Below are positions 45,730-56,499 of a DNA stretch of 64,000 nucleotides, piece after piece. Within the stretch, counting starts at the first letter, position 1, and the number at the start of each line of letters is the position of its first letter. The notes under the pieces were generated by a model that was not told where the DNA came from, did no database searches, and worked only from the letters and a program-made list of their open reading frames with translations. The position numbers and the translations under genes were made by a program. Origin of the DNA: Trachythela sp. YZ-2020 (lineage: Eukaryota; Cnidaria; Anthozoa; Malacalcyonacea; Clavulariidae); assembly GCA_016169945.1 (NCBI GenBank), contig JADLSH010000382.1:558001-622000 (forward strand), given 5' to 3'.

Positions 45730-48700
45730 TGTTTTAGTATAATTTCGATTTCAGTAGTAAAATATGCATAAAGCTAACTACACCAACATGCGCTTACCTT
45801 ATGAATATAATTAACTTCTTTTTAAATATGTAATGTCTACTAAATTATCACGCATGGAACATATATCCATAAATACGATAAGAAGAATTGCAATTATTAG
45901 AAAACAGCTTCTTTGACGGTCGTCATTAATAATTGGCATCTTCGAAACGTGGACTATTCCTATGTCCAGACGTAGCCATCGACAAACCTAAGTGTCTAGT
46001 TCGTAGCTACTTGTTTAATATGACAAAGTGCCGATATCGATTTAAAAGAAAGAGAAGTTGATCGACAAAAATAACCATCGAAGAATATAAATAACGTACT
46101 ATAGAAATTAATGTATCTACACACGGAAGCCTTCCCGCCAGTCTAACTTAACAACTATAGCTGTCAGACTTTAAGTATTTTTAATAAGGAATCGATTAAC
46201 AACGAATGTATGATTGTCATATAGTTCTTTTGTGCAAAATGACGAAAACTGAAAAACTAAGCGGACGAAAAGATTAATTTTAACTATTTCTTATAGTTTC
46301 AATTTAATCTAATATCCAGTCTTCTCCTGAGACTGATTCTGTTAACTATTAAAACGATTTGAAAACATGTCTTTCACATGCATTCATTTATTTCCACGAG
46401 CATCTTTGGCTGTTTTGCTTAATACCTTACATCCTGCATGCGTAGGCTCCTACTAGTGTACAGATATAGTTCAAATAGCAGATATAGTTCAAATAGCCAT
46501 CGGTATACTTAGCGTCTCGTAGCTACTAAGTATGACAGAACACTGAATCGAATTATAATTAAGAGTAGTTCATCGACATAATTTGCCATCCGATAATTTA
46601 ATACTATAGTATACAATGTATCTACACTTACCGTTTCAGTACCTGCCAAGAGTAACTATAAGCGTTTATCAATCCAAATTTCTTGTTGGTGTACAGTCTA
46701 TATAAGTCTATTTTAGGATATAATCTATTCAGCTTACGTACCACTAAACACTAGTATATCAGAAGAAATTGTGTTATATACGATCCAAAATGTAAAATCG
46801 AATATGCCAATGTTATAAATGAGTCCAAATGATCAATCCGCGAGTCCTGTGACCTCATTCGTTGAAATAGTACATGTTAAAGAAAAACTAATACAAAAGC
46901 ATTCACAGCTTGTTGTCGTAGTTACCAGCAAACGCCCTGCAGGATAGGTGATTATTGCATGAATACACTACAGCAATGGAATTTGTGCTATTTTTAGTTT
47001 ATATTGTATAGGGTTTAAAAAAAACGAAGTCCTGAGTCTTGCCGTGAAACAATCGTTTTTCCTTGAGTTTCGAGTTTTAAAAAGATACAGGAAATATAGT
47101 CATGCGGGACACCCACGTCCTAGTCTAACCAAGCAACTATAGCTGCCAGACATTACGTATTTTACTGAACAATCTACTGATAACGATTGTATGGAAATCA
47201 CTGTGGTAGCCGTAGTAGTATTGTGATATGAATGTTTGTACAAAATGATGACAATTGAAAACAATGCGCTGAAAAGTTCGAATTGATACTGGCAACACTG
47301 TGCACTCGTCCGTTCAACGGGTACAAGTTATAATGGAAATAATACAAAAGATAATTGTCTGCAGTTACCTGCAAACACCCAGCAGGAGATTTAATTACGT
47401 TACATTGATAAAAAGTATGGTATTTTTAGTTTCATATTGCAAGATTTAAAAAATAGAGTTCTAAGACAGTCCACGATGCAGTTTTTTCTGCTTGAGTTAC
47501 TGGGGTGTTGATAAATATAAAAAATACATGGAAAACAAAGCTACTTGTTTAGTATGACACAGTGCCGCTATCGATTTAAGAAAGAGGTGATCAACATGAA
47601 TTGCCATCCAAAATGTAATACTGCTATACTGTATGCCAATGTTATGAATCATTTCAACTAAACAACCAATCCTGTACACTTATCCATTGAAATAGTACAT
47701 GTTAAAATAAAACTAATACAAAAGCATGTACATGGCTTTTTGTCGTAGTTACCTGTATGCTATAATTATTTGGTTTACTGTTTATTTTGGTTTTGTTAAT
47801 AGACGAATTTCGCAGCCCTGCCTCGAAAAAAAAATTGTTCCTTGAATTACCGGTTTTTAAATTTAGTAGAAATATATCCATACATGAAGCCCTCGCCCTA
47901 GTCTAATTAAAGAAATATAGATCCCAGAGATTAAGTATTTTTAATAGGCAATCGACTGACAACGATTGTATAGACACACAGTGTGATAGCTACCTCCTTA
48001 GCCTTTTGTAAGAGCCCACGTTCATAAGAATAATTAACAAACTCTTTCTCCGGACGATTATAGTCAAATAAGTGGTGAATAGCTCCTGCCATCTTGAGAA
48101 CATTAGTCAGCAGGCGTTTCCCTTCGCCTTACCCGCATTTTTTATGCCGCCCGTGCGTCCCTTCCCTAATTTTCCAAGCCCGTTCCAATTAATAAAGCGC
48201 TTGTGGAGGAAGATGGGAAAGTACTTTGCCCTAACTGTCACGCTTCTGATGGCAAAATAAATGCGTATATACTTTTTAGATTTGTTATACATATTTGTTA
48301 TTATTTTGCATAAAATTTTCCTTTCAAGTTATACATATTCATAGTCAAATACATACTCATATACTACATACTGAATGACACATTAATAATGTCGACATCA
48401 CTATCACCGAAGTAAATTCAACACTTCGCATTTTGAGTGCATTTTTCGGTGTTATCGCCGAACGAGACTGAGGACAAAAACAATTTGATTCAACGTTTCA
48501 TATTTCGATTAATGTGGATCATATTTCAGCAATAACTTTTAAAATATACCCATCTAAGACGGAAAACAAGAAATATATCGTTTTACGCTCTGATGTGCAA
48601 TATTTCAGGCAGATTTTTTTGGATTCCCGATTGTCGACATTTATGCCCGATTTTCGACCATTAATCGGCAGGTCCTTCGTCTTTCACTCCTTCCCCTGAA

Positions 48701-49184
48701 GTCTCACTCTTTGCCCGCAAAATATCACCCGCACGCAAATATCACCCGGAAAAAGAGCCTGCGGAAGAGGTAGGTGTGATAGACATGGTGACATTGCCAC
48801 AAAAATTTTTCTGCAAAATGTCGAAAACTGAAAGAATATGGCGGACGAAAAGATCAATTTTAACAATACGATTATCATGCCAATTCCCGAAATATATAAT
48901 GTTGGTATGTTATTCTGCATTTCATATAGATTCAATTTAATCCAAAATCCAATCTTCTCGTGATACGTTTGTGTTAACTATATTAAAACGATTTCAAACA
49001 ATATCTTTGGCTGATTTGCTTAAATCCCTCATCCTGCACGCGTACGCTCTTCCTATATGTAGGGATGTAACTCAGATAGCCATCGCGAAACTTAGTGTCT
49101 CGTAGCTATTTGTCTATGTATGACACAACACCAAATCGATTTATAAGAAAAATATTTGATCGATTGGCATCCGATAATTTATAA

Positions 49185-49983
49185 TCCCCGAGCCGGCGCG
49201 AAGCGCCGTGCGAGGGTACTAATTCCGCTCGGATATTTACCCCCGGGTATGTGACAACATAGCGGAATGCAAAGTTGTCCGCCATTATGCAATGGACGGT
49301 TTTCTACGTTATGCGCATGCACGAGTTCAGACCGAGAGAAAACTGTTTGTACTCGGGAGTCGGGGCATATAAAACAGCCAAAAAAGTCTCTAAAGAGAGA
49401 AAAATGAAAATTATTTAGTGGAACAGGAGGAAAAAAGAGTCAAAAGACCGAAGAAAGACAAGATTTTCGGGTTTTAAAGAGTTTTAAACGCGTAAGTGTC
49501 TATTTCAGTGTTTTGTAGACTTGCTTTTCCCGTATTGGCATGCTAATGCTTTATATTATAGTTTTGTGGATTTGAAAATCCGTATGTCATCCTGTGTGGT
49601 CAATACAACATTGATTAATGTTAAAATGTATTTTAGTATTACTTCAAATACGTTATAGAATAAGAAACAACATATTAAATCTCAAAAACAAGTGCGAAAA
49701 GAAGTATAAAAGTACTGTTTTGTGAAAATTTCGAAATGTTTTGTGAGACTTCTAAGGTTGAATTTTACATTAAATCAAAGCTAAAAGAGTACGTAATATC
49801 ATACCTACTTTATATAGTTGGGTAATTGGTAATTTTATAGGTAACATTAACAAATCTTATCAATATTTTGTACAAAATAAGAGAAATATACAGTGTTGCG
49901 TGTTACCATGGTTACATTGATCGACTGAGTACTTCATGTAACGTTCGAATGGGCGAGGGGATTCTGCATGCATGTATTTCTAG
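49185..49983 (+). mobile_element. Non-autonomous Helitron, copy 4, with paralogous empty site
   Basis: It begins A|TCCCCGAGCCGGCGCG and ends CTAG|T; 799 bp. Removing it rejoins 'ccgataatttataa' to 'taacaatgtaactacac', which matches the uninterrupted monomer at 46589-46625 ('ccgataatttaatac...acaatgtatctacac'). This supports the exact ends and the A/T insertion rule with no target duplication. Inside are an NRF1-like site (49311-49322), the short MADN frame on minus, and a donor-like 'cgcgtaagtg' at about 49489-49498 on plus. Confidence 0.88.
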
Positions 49984-50220
49984 TAACAATGTAACTACAC
50001 TTACCGTCTTAGTACCTGCCAAAAGGTCTAAGAATTTCTGAATCCAATTTTGTTGTTGGTGCAGTATAAAGGTCTATTTTAGGATATAATCAGGTCACTT
50101 TACGAAAATCAGGAGTATCAGATTGAATTGTGTTATATATGATCCAAAATGTAATAATGCATGCTCAAAAAGGCAATGTTATGAATGACTTCAAATAAGC
50201 AATAAATCCTCGGCACTCGT

Positions 50221-50340
50221 CAGTGGCGTAACTACTATGGGTTCGGACAGGACGATACCGGGGCCCCCAACCCCAATGACCCAAAGCGGGACCCCAGGCA
50301 GCAAGGCACATACTGCAGAGCAAATTAAAAAAAATTGACA
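50221..50340 (+). mobile_element. hAT element left end, truncated
   Basis: 'cagtggcgtaactactatgg' is a classic hAT terminus, inserted directly after the array string 'gcactcgt'. The matching right terminus and the second copy of the 8-bp flank are not seen downstream, so the element or its right flank has been lost. The end given is arbitrary. Confidence 0.5.
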
Positions 50341-50559
50341 GGGAAGACTCTGAGAGACGAAAAATGCATGAACGCAACAACAAGATATCAAAAAGCAGGC
50401 CACAATTCATCTATATATAAATGTAAATTAAAGATTTATGCTACAACCGTGCTAATTTCCAAACAATTTGTAAATTTTGATATGTTAAAATGCCGTTTCC
50501 TGACCTTCAGAATTCTGTAAAATCTTCCCCCAAAGTCCAGGAAATGGCATTTCAGAGAC

Positions 50560-50680
50560 TCTAGACATAGAATAAGGAATGAATATAAGGGTCACTCCTT
50601 TGATGTTTTTGGCGCTGCCGACACGCGCCGGAAGTTGACGGCCGCCATGTTGCTGGCCAGAAGAGTGCAGCCAGAACAAT
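50560..50680 (-). promoter_or_regulatory. Promoter-like module (YY1- and ETS-type motifs)
   Basis: On the minus strand 'aacatggcggccg' (about 50643-50655, a YY1 consensus overlapping an ATG) is followed by 'cttccggcgcg' (ETS-type) in a locally GC-rich patch within AT-rich DNA. The ATG opens a frame of only 18 codons (MAAVNFRRV...), so it is at most a first exon. No downstream exon could be assigned; it may be a displaced or captured promoter. Confidence 0.3.
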
Positions 50681-51226
50681 AAGGAATTATGTCTAGTGAA
50701 ATTGACATCGCTGCTACTAAATCGCGCTTTTAAGCGATTCTGGTGAATAAATCCAACTGTGTGCATAGGAAATATAAATGAGAAAGGTAAGAGAGTAATT
50801 TTGATGTTTTAATTCTCTATGAAAGTGTTTCTTTTAGCCAAAATGTTGCAATTCTGAGAGCACCAGAGTGGCAATATAGTTTACTTTTATATAGAATTTT
50901 GGAGCAAGATATTTTGTTGAAAGCACAGTATTGAAACGGTATTCTTCAGAGTATAGATTAAGGATTTATGGTATTTTCATTTCATTTTGCCTACATATTC
51001 ACTTATGGGACAAATTTGACAATGATTTCTGTGATAACTTTTCCAACTAATTAAAGTGGAAGTCAAGTCCGTTCTGCGCATCTGTTCTGCGCATTGTTTA
51101 CATCCTTTGTTTTGATACACTATAACTGTCTTACATTAAGCCTTTTGCCTCTTGTTGTTCTCAGCTGGATTTTACATTACAATACTTACCGTATTTTTTT
51201 ACCAGCTTCATGGGAAGTAAAACGAA

Positions 51227-52389
51227 ATGCCACCTTTACTCGCTAAACACAAAAAAGCCATGCCACATTATACAACAATGGACGAAAGTCGAAGCACAGT
51301 AGATGAAGTCGAGCGCAGTCAAATCGAGGACATTGCACAAGTTCCCAATGACCAATGTGGATATATTAAACATGGCAGTATGTTCATGTCATGGAATGTG
51401 TTTCAGGGAAAAGGGAAGAAATGCTTGTCCTTGTAAAGAAAAGGGCAGTATTGCTCTTCCGTTTGCTACCCAGACAGAAGTTCGTGTTTGAATCGACGGA
51501 ATCTACAAGAAAGCGACACCGATTCATTCGAAACATCTGAAAGTGTCAAAGTGAAACGAGCGAGAGGTCGTCTGCACGCGGTCAAAGAAAAACTGGCAAA
51601 ACATCTTCTTGTAACTGTGGAAATGCGACAGAAACAACCAGGGGACGTGGTGGATCAAGAGCCAGAGGCCGTGGGGGATTGTGTGTGGAGGAAAACGCCG
51701 AAAAAACGTCTGCTGACCCACGAGCAGCATCTGCAGGTAGCATATATTTCAAATCATCCATTTGTTTCCCTAATTTAGTAGCTACAGTTTATAAATTGGC
51801 AATGTATCTGTACTTGTACATGTGATTAATTTCGATATATGCATATATATATGTGTTGAAGATAACATAGTATTTCGTTAAAATGGCAATTTTAATGGTT
51901 GTATATCATTTTTCCACTACAGTATATAGTTTCAAGTGATTGTGTCTACTCACTGTGTTGACACACTCTATACCCACTTATCAAATTGATGGTGTAAGAT
52001 CCCCAGTCTGTACATGTATTTTAATGTTTATAGGGTGTGTTGGTGTTCACATCCCTGATTCAATGGTGTGTCAAACTAAAGACTTTTTGCACATCAACAA
52101 GTTACATACTATTTCCCCTTTGCTTCAGCTAACTTGGCAAAGTTGAAGCTAGTAAGGCTCCTATTGTGAGACACCAATGACTATGGTGAGTTAAAGTTAA
52201 AATGAAAGAGTATATGTATTTTTGCTAGAATTTGGTTGAAAGCATAAATTTGGAGGCTTTGAGAAGGTTGGAACTGGAATTGTTGCGAAGACAGCCAGCA
52301 ACGTTTTCTGACTTGGTGAATTACCGATAAGAGGGCCGTATGTTAGATAACTATTATGGTTAATACGTTTCCCTCTTGAAATAAAGTTT

Positions 52390-52440
<51 letters not shown>

Positions 52441-52478
52441 CTACCTTTATGGTTATAATTGCTCTCTCTTTGAACAGA

Positions 52479-52542
<64 letters not shown>

Positions 52543-52910
52543 GACAAACGTCCTGAATGGTGTTTTTGTGGCCATTAGCACCAATGCCCACCCTAGATGA
52601 AAACAAGCCTTGTTCAAAAAGAGTTATGCCTTGTGTGACAACAAACCCTTTGTTCAACCAGCTTGTCCTGGATGCAAATGTTTTGGGCATTGTAATGAGG
52701 TATAGAGAGGACATTCTAGTTATGGAACACACCAGAAACAATGAACACTTTAGGCATTCTACATATAGACAGTTTGTTCTATGGCAGCATGGGCGTTTGG
52801 GCAGGGGCAACAGAGTAGTGGTGCCAAGTTGTTGTGTTCTTGCAATAAGGGCAAGGTATCCTTCTCCCAATGGAGTTTATACAGGTTTCCGGCCAGCTAC
52901 ACTTTAGTGC
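51227..52910 (+). pseudogene. Cys-rich plus P2X7-type ballast (zinc-coordinating) domain protein
   Basis: Exon A (51227-51736) starts MPPLLAKHKKAM and contains CSCHGMCFREKGRNACPCKE followed, after a one-base frame change near 51440, by CSSVCYPDRSSC, a CXC-like cysteine cluster. It ends at CTGCAG|GTAGCA. Exon B (from 52229, after TTTGCTAG) joins in frame: NLVESINLEALRRLELELL and RRQPATFSDLVNY. Exon C (from about 52545) gives PEWCFCGH, a frame change, MPTLDENKPC, HFRHSTYRQFVLWQHGRLG and RVVVPSCCVLAIRARYP, the signature of the P2X7 C-terminal ballast domain, also found in many invertebrate proteins without a channel. No P2X membrane part is present. A retroelement 3' end with (ACT)n lies in intron B-C. 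Two one-base breaks argue for a recent pseudogene. Confidence 0.7.
52330..52542 (+). repeat. Retroelement 3' tail and (ACT)n microsatellites
   Basis: 'ccctcttgaaataaagtttt' is followed by (ACT)n at 52390-52439, the usual form of a LINE 3' tail. A second (ACT)n runs 52480-52542. The long serine/valine frames across these tracts are artefacts of the repeat. Confidence 0.8.
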
Positions 52911-53253
52911 TATTGGCAATACACAATAAATGACTTGTATAATGTATTTAGTAAATTCTGGTTAAAGATTTCTTTTTGTTAAAGACAGAATCATATAGAT
53001 TTTAATTATTACATATAATATATTTACACATAAAAAATTATCAGTTCATTTAGCTATTTGGAACAAATTTGTTTGTATAATTAGATTAGATTATAAAAAT
53101 ATGCTACATAAACAATCATCAAAATTTTGAAAAGCATACAAACTCTCTCCCCCTCACAAAGCATACATTTAAATGTTGATCCTCTGGTGTGAAAATTATA
53201 GGCTGTTGAATAGTGCTTGACTTTTTACAATTGCAAAACCTCTTCAATGAAAT
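52911..53253. other. No gene seen
   Basis: AT-rich sequence inside the TTAA-flanked element. Nothing recognised. Confidence 0.5.
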
Positions 53254-53366
53254 TTAACCCATTAGCTGGCAGTGTACCCAGATATGCCATACTTTAGTAC
53301 TTTATTCTGTCTAATACCAGACGATTTGACTTGCAAGTGCTAGGAAACTGCCAGTTAATGGGTTAA
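53254..53366. repeat. Short palindrome-ended repeat, copy 7 (complete)
   Basis: It runs from 'ttaacccattagctggcagt' to 'ctgccagttaatgggttaa'; 113 bp with inverted ends of about 18 bp. Confidence 0.88.
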
Positions 53367-53397
53367 CAAAACTATCAGCCAGACTGAGTGTCTCTTG

Positions 53398-53830
53398 TTA
53401 ACCCATTAGCTGGCAATGCACCCAGGTACGCCCTATTTTAGTATTTTATTCTGTCTAACACCAGACAATTTTACTTGCCAGCAGGGGTGGATCCAGCTTG
53501 GTTTGATAAGGAGGTGCTAAGTGGGCTTTGGTCATGAAGCAGGGAGTGACCTTCGACCAGGGAAGGGTGAATCACCACTGAGGACAGGATCAAGGGGGTT
53601 ATCTTGTCAGAAAATGTTTAAAAAATAAGAAGGCCTACATGGTCAAAAGGGCCCATGAATTGCCGGATATTATATTGATAAATGCCCTGTCACATCCAAC
53701 ATTTTGGATTTGATATGGGAATTGGCACCCCCCTTGGCCAAGGCTAGGAGAGGTGTGCACCCCCCCCCCCCCCCCACCCAGTAAATCCATGTAATCCTGC
53801 TTGCCAGTGCGAGGATACTGCCAGTTAATT
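53398..53830. repeat. Short palindrome-ended repeat, copy 8, split by a hAT MITE
   Basis: The left part 53398-53481 ends '...ttttacttgccag'. The right part 53800-53830 resumes 'cttgccagtgcgaggatactg' and 'ccagttaatt'. The gap is exactly the hAT insertion. Confidence 0.88.
53482..53799. mobile_element. hAT MITE, 318 bp, with 8-bp TSD
   Basis: The left end is 'caggggtggatccagc' and the complement of the right end is 'caggattacatgg', an imperfect TIR. The direct repeat 'cttgccag' flanks it (53474-53481 and 53800-53807). A C-run lies near the right end. No coding capacity. Confidence 0.85.
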
Positions 53831-54026
53831 AATTAATGATAATAACCCACATTTTCTCTAAATTTTTTTTTGAATGAGTAAATATTCCATCAACCAGTTA
53901 ATTAATTAATGATAATAACTCACATTTTCTCTTAAATTTGAATAGAGTAAATATTCATCAACAGTTAATTAATTAATGATAATAACTCATTTTCTCTGTA
54001 ATTTGGAACAGAGTAAGATTCATCAA
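53821..54026. repeat. Three tandem 65-73-bp units
   Basis: Each unit begins 'cagttaattaattaatgata' and ends 'attcatcaa'. The first unit starts from the right terminus of the 113-bp repeat, so the repeat end was amplified. Confidence 0.85.
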
Positions 54027-54029
54027 CCC

Positions 54030-55080
54030 TCCCATCTCCCGCTTTCTCTCGCTTTGGTTACTTTAAAATGTTGAAAAATTGTGGATAATCCCTAATTTAT
54101 TGATTATCTGACCATACATCAAGAACCCCAGAATCTGTACAGCACCATAGGAGTACGGGCACATTTCTTGGGGGGGGGGCTGGGCTGAATTTGCCCGAAT
54201 GACATGACGTCAGCAGACAGTTTTTTTGGGGGGAGGGCTGGGCAGAATTTGTCACCAGACCGTCGTTGCCAGAATGATAAGACAATTTTTGCCCGAATAG
54301 ATAAATTTAAAATGGGGCTGCAGCCCCCCACCTCCCTATAAGCACCATAATGCACTAGTCAATTGAAAACCTACCACTACCCTCAGGCATATATGTGGGG
54401 TTTTAACATGATTTTGCAGGGGGAAATATAGTTTTAACAAGCGTTACTATTCTGCTATCCGGGGGTGTTGACACAAAGGCTGGGAATTAACTCTTGCATA
54501 GCCTGATATTTAATGTACGACTTTCTTCTGCGTCAGCTTCCGGTAACTTACAGCACATTTTGATATTAATAATGGTTGATCAGAACACTAGATGGAAAGC
54601 TAGACTTTGGAAAGCTGGGTAATTTAACAAATGGACAAAATTTTAGGCCGGGATTGTTAAAATATCCCTGCATATTCTCGGGGGGTCAGGGTTTCAATTG
54701 ACTAGTGCATAATAGTGTATAGAAGACAGAAATGTATGAATATATGGTTTGATGGAGCCAATTGGTTGTCAAGACATTATGTAAAACCATAAATCAGTTT
54801 GTAAATCTTGATTGATGTCTTACCAACAGCTCTTCCTTTTAAGGTTTGGGATCTAGAGCAATATTGGTTGCAATCCTTCATGGATCAGCTGCTGCAGTGC
54901 TGCAAGTTTCAACTTCTGGGTTTCCGCGTCACTACAAAATTATAAGCAGATACTGTAGATCTCTATCAAAACACTGCTTTTATCCATTATTCGTTAAACT
55001 ACAATCTATATTTCTTACCTGGTTGTTAGGAATTGCTTCGTGTTTGAAATATAATCGTCAAGAAGCAAGGCTACTGCTAG
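54030..55080. other. No gene seen; low-complexity patches
   Basis: Two G-runs next to 'gctgggc(t/a)gaatttg' (54165-54195 and 54225-54255) form a short direct duplication. 'tcaattgaaaacctaccact' (54359) and 'ggtttcaattgactagtgca' (54689) near 'aatgcactag'/'gtgcataa' hint at a small palindromic insert of about 350 bp (about 54350-54715). Nothing coding recognised. Confidence 0.45.
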
Positions 55081-55083
55081 CTA

Positions 55084-55343
55084 CTAATTCTTTGTCCGTC
55101 TGACCGTCTTGACTTTTAGCTCGTCTTTTAACTGTCGCCATCGCATAAATTTCTCCTGATAAAGACATATCTTTGTCGCATCCCTTCCCGCTGAATATTT
55201 TTTTCGTTTGGCCTTTTTATCTTCGTTGGATACAACACTAATTCCCTCAATTTCGCCGCTAACAACATTTCGGGATGGCTTTCGCCTTCCTCCATGTTGT
55301 TTTTTGAATACATAATCACATGCGAAATGCACGAAATGCGCAT
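55084..55343 (-). CDS. Short exon-like frame beside the right TIR, unknown
   Basis: The minus strand starts 60-80 bp inside the right TIR and reads KKQHGGRRKPSRNVVSGEI and RKKYSAGRDATKICLYQEKF then MRWRQLKDEL. It is basic and resembles the N-terminal 'R-D-A-T-(R/K)-I-x-L-(Y/F)...R-W-x-x-L-K' motif seen in several invertebrate transposon-linked proteins. It probably is the first exon of the element's second gene, running leftwards. The downstream exons and the function are unknown. Confidence 0.4.
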
Positions 55344-55580
55344 GCGTTATTCAATTAAAATTCCAATGGTGAGAGACCTCACATAATGCGCAGAAAATAT
55401 GCGCAGAACGGACTTGACTTCCCCTTTAACATTATACACTAGTATTAAACATACACTAGTATTTGGAATGGGTTTGCTTGCTTGAAACTCAATTTTAAAA
55501 ACTATCAAATGTTTCGTTGTAAAGTAATCAATAATTGCAAATGCTACTAATATATAACAAATATAGTAATTGCAAATATT

Positions 55581-55958
55581 GGCTCGATTTATACTAGAGA
55601 CGGATGATCAATCTGGACGAATTTTGAGAAAGAAAAGATAGTTCGTCTGTTTATTAATGCAGCGAACAGACGGAACATCGAATCCGTCAAGACGAACTAT
55701 CTGTGTACTTCGTCTACATAGACAAACTTGTGTGCGTAGTTCGTTTTGACGGATGATCCTTCTGTGTGTATAAATACGGCATTAGATATTCATTAGACAA
55801 ACTATCGAGTAAGCTGATACTTCGTTACTTGTAGCCAGAGGATAGCTGTTCTCACTAGTTTGTCTGGATAGTTTGTCTTGTGTTTATACTATGACAGATG
55901 ATCTATCCAACGGATGATGCGTCTTGACGAATGATCTGTCTCTAGTGTAAATCGGGCC
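55581..55958. mobile_element. MITE with about 30-bp TIRs
   Basis: The left end 'ggctcgatttatactagaga' and the complement of the right end 'ggcccgatttacactagaga' match, continuing with 'c(g/a)gat(g/c)atc'. Flanks 'aaatatt|' and '|attgtaa' give a possible 3-bp duplication 'att'. The 378-bp interior is rich in 'acgaactatc'/'gatagttcgtc' sub-repeats and has no frame. Confidence 0.75.
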
Positions 55959-55959
55959 A

Positions 55960-56499
55960 TTGTAATTACTCATACTCTCCATAGTGAAATACAATTTTGT
56001 AATTAGATCTCTAGGACCTCTAGACTTATTAACATCTTACTTTTGTGAATAATCAGTCATGTAAATATGAGCAAAATCAATAAAAACATATACAGTAGTT
56101 GTCTTGTATATTATTATGGTTAATCTATTTTGCAGAGTATAGGAATATGGCGTACAGTATTTGTTATGATCAGTGCATAAAGTGGAAAATATTGTAATGA
56201 AAGGAACCTATGTACAATATGGTGTTTCTTGAAAATACAACAATTTATGTCAATTTGAAACTTGCTAGGGTGTTACCCTAGACAAAGTATTCCCTGGGGC
56301 GTGATATAAGGCATCATAATCTTGAAAGAGCAAAAGCAGTGCTATACTTTATAGTGGCCCTTTGCTTGGGCACTGAACTTCAAACAAAAGCCTAGAAGGT
56401 CACCCCCTTGAAGGAAGGCACCACTACACCAACCCACATTTTGGTGGTGCATTGACTTGGGGTGCCTATAATTTTGTGTAGGTCTAGTTGGCCCCGCTG
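55960..56499. other. No gene seen
   Basis: AT-rich intergenic DNA between two transposons. Nothing recognised. Confidence 0.5.

Larger units (their letters stand above)
42412..50220 (+). repeat. Monomer array, right block
   Basis: Diverged monomers with the same landmarks as 2280-11010. 'cactcgtccgtt'-type strings at about 43853, 45354, 46855 and 47302. 'gttgtcgtagttacctg'-type at about 43912, 45408, 46912 and 47742. 'cgatatcgatt...gaaagagaag'-type at about 43178, 43602, 44340, 46030 and 47563. Donor-like 'cttaccgtttcag' types at about 42688, 44393, 46627 and 49991. No YqaJ remnant is present here, so the YqaJ exon belongs only to the left block. Insertions: 44516-44866, a foldback element and a Helitron. 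Confidence 0.85.
51055..55425. mobile_element. TTAA-flanked DNA transposon with about 27-bp TIRs
   Basis: Directly after TTAA (51051-51054) comes AGTGGAAGTCAAGTCCGTTC and then TGCGCAT. The reverse complement of the right end gives TTAA then AGGGGAAGTCAAGTCCGTTC and TGCGCAT (55399-55425, TTAA at 55426-55429). A TTAA target points to the Kolobok or piggyBac superfamilies. The 4.37-kb interior carries a spliced gene with a ballast domain on plus, a short frame on minus next to the right TIR, two 113-bp repeats, a hAT MITE and microsatellites. No transposase domain was recognised, so it is either internally deleted or non-autonomous. Confidence 0.75.

Noticed and set aside
52343..52870. 175-residue minus-strand frame with long serine and valine runs
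   Set aside because: It is generated by the (ACT)n microsatellites. The real coding sequence (ballast domain) lies on the plus strand.
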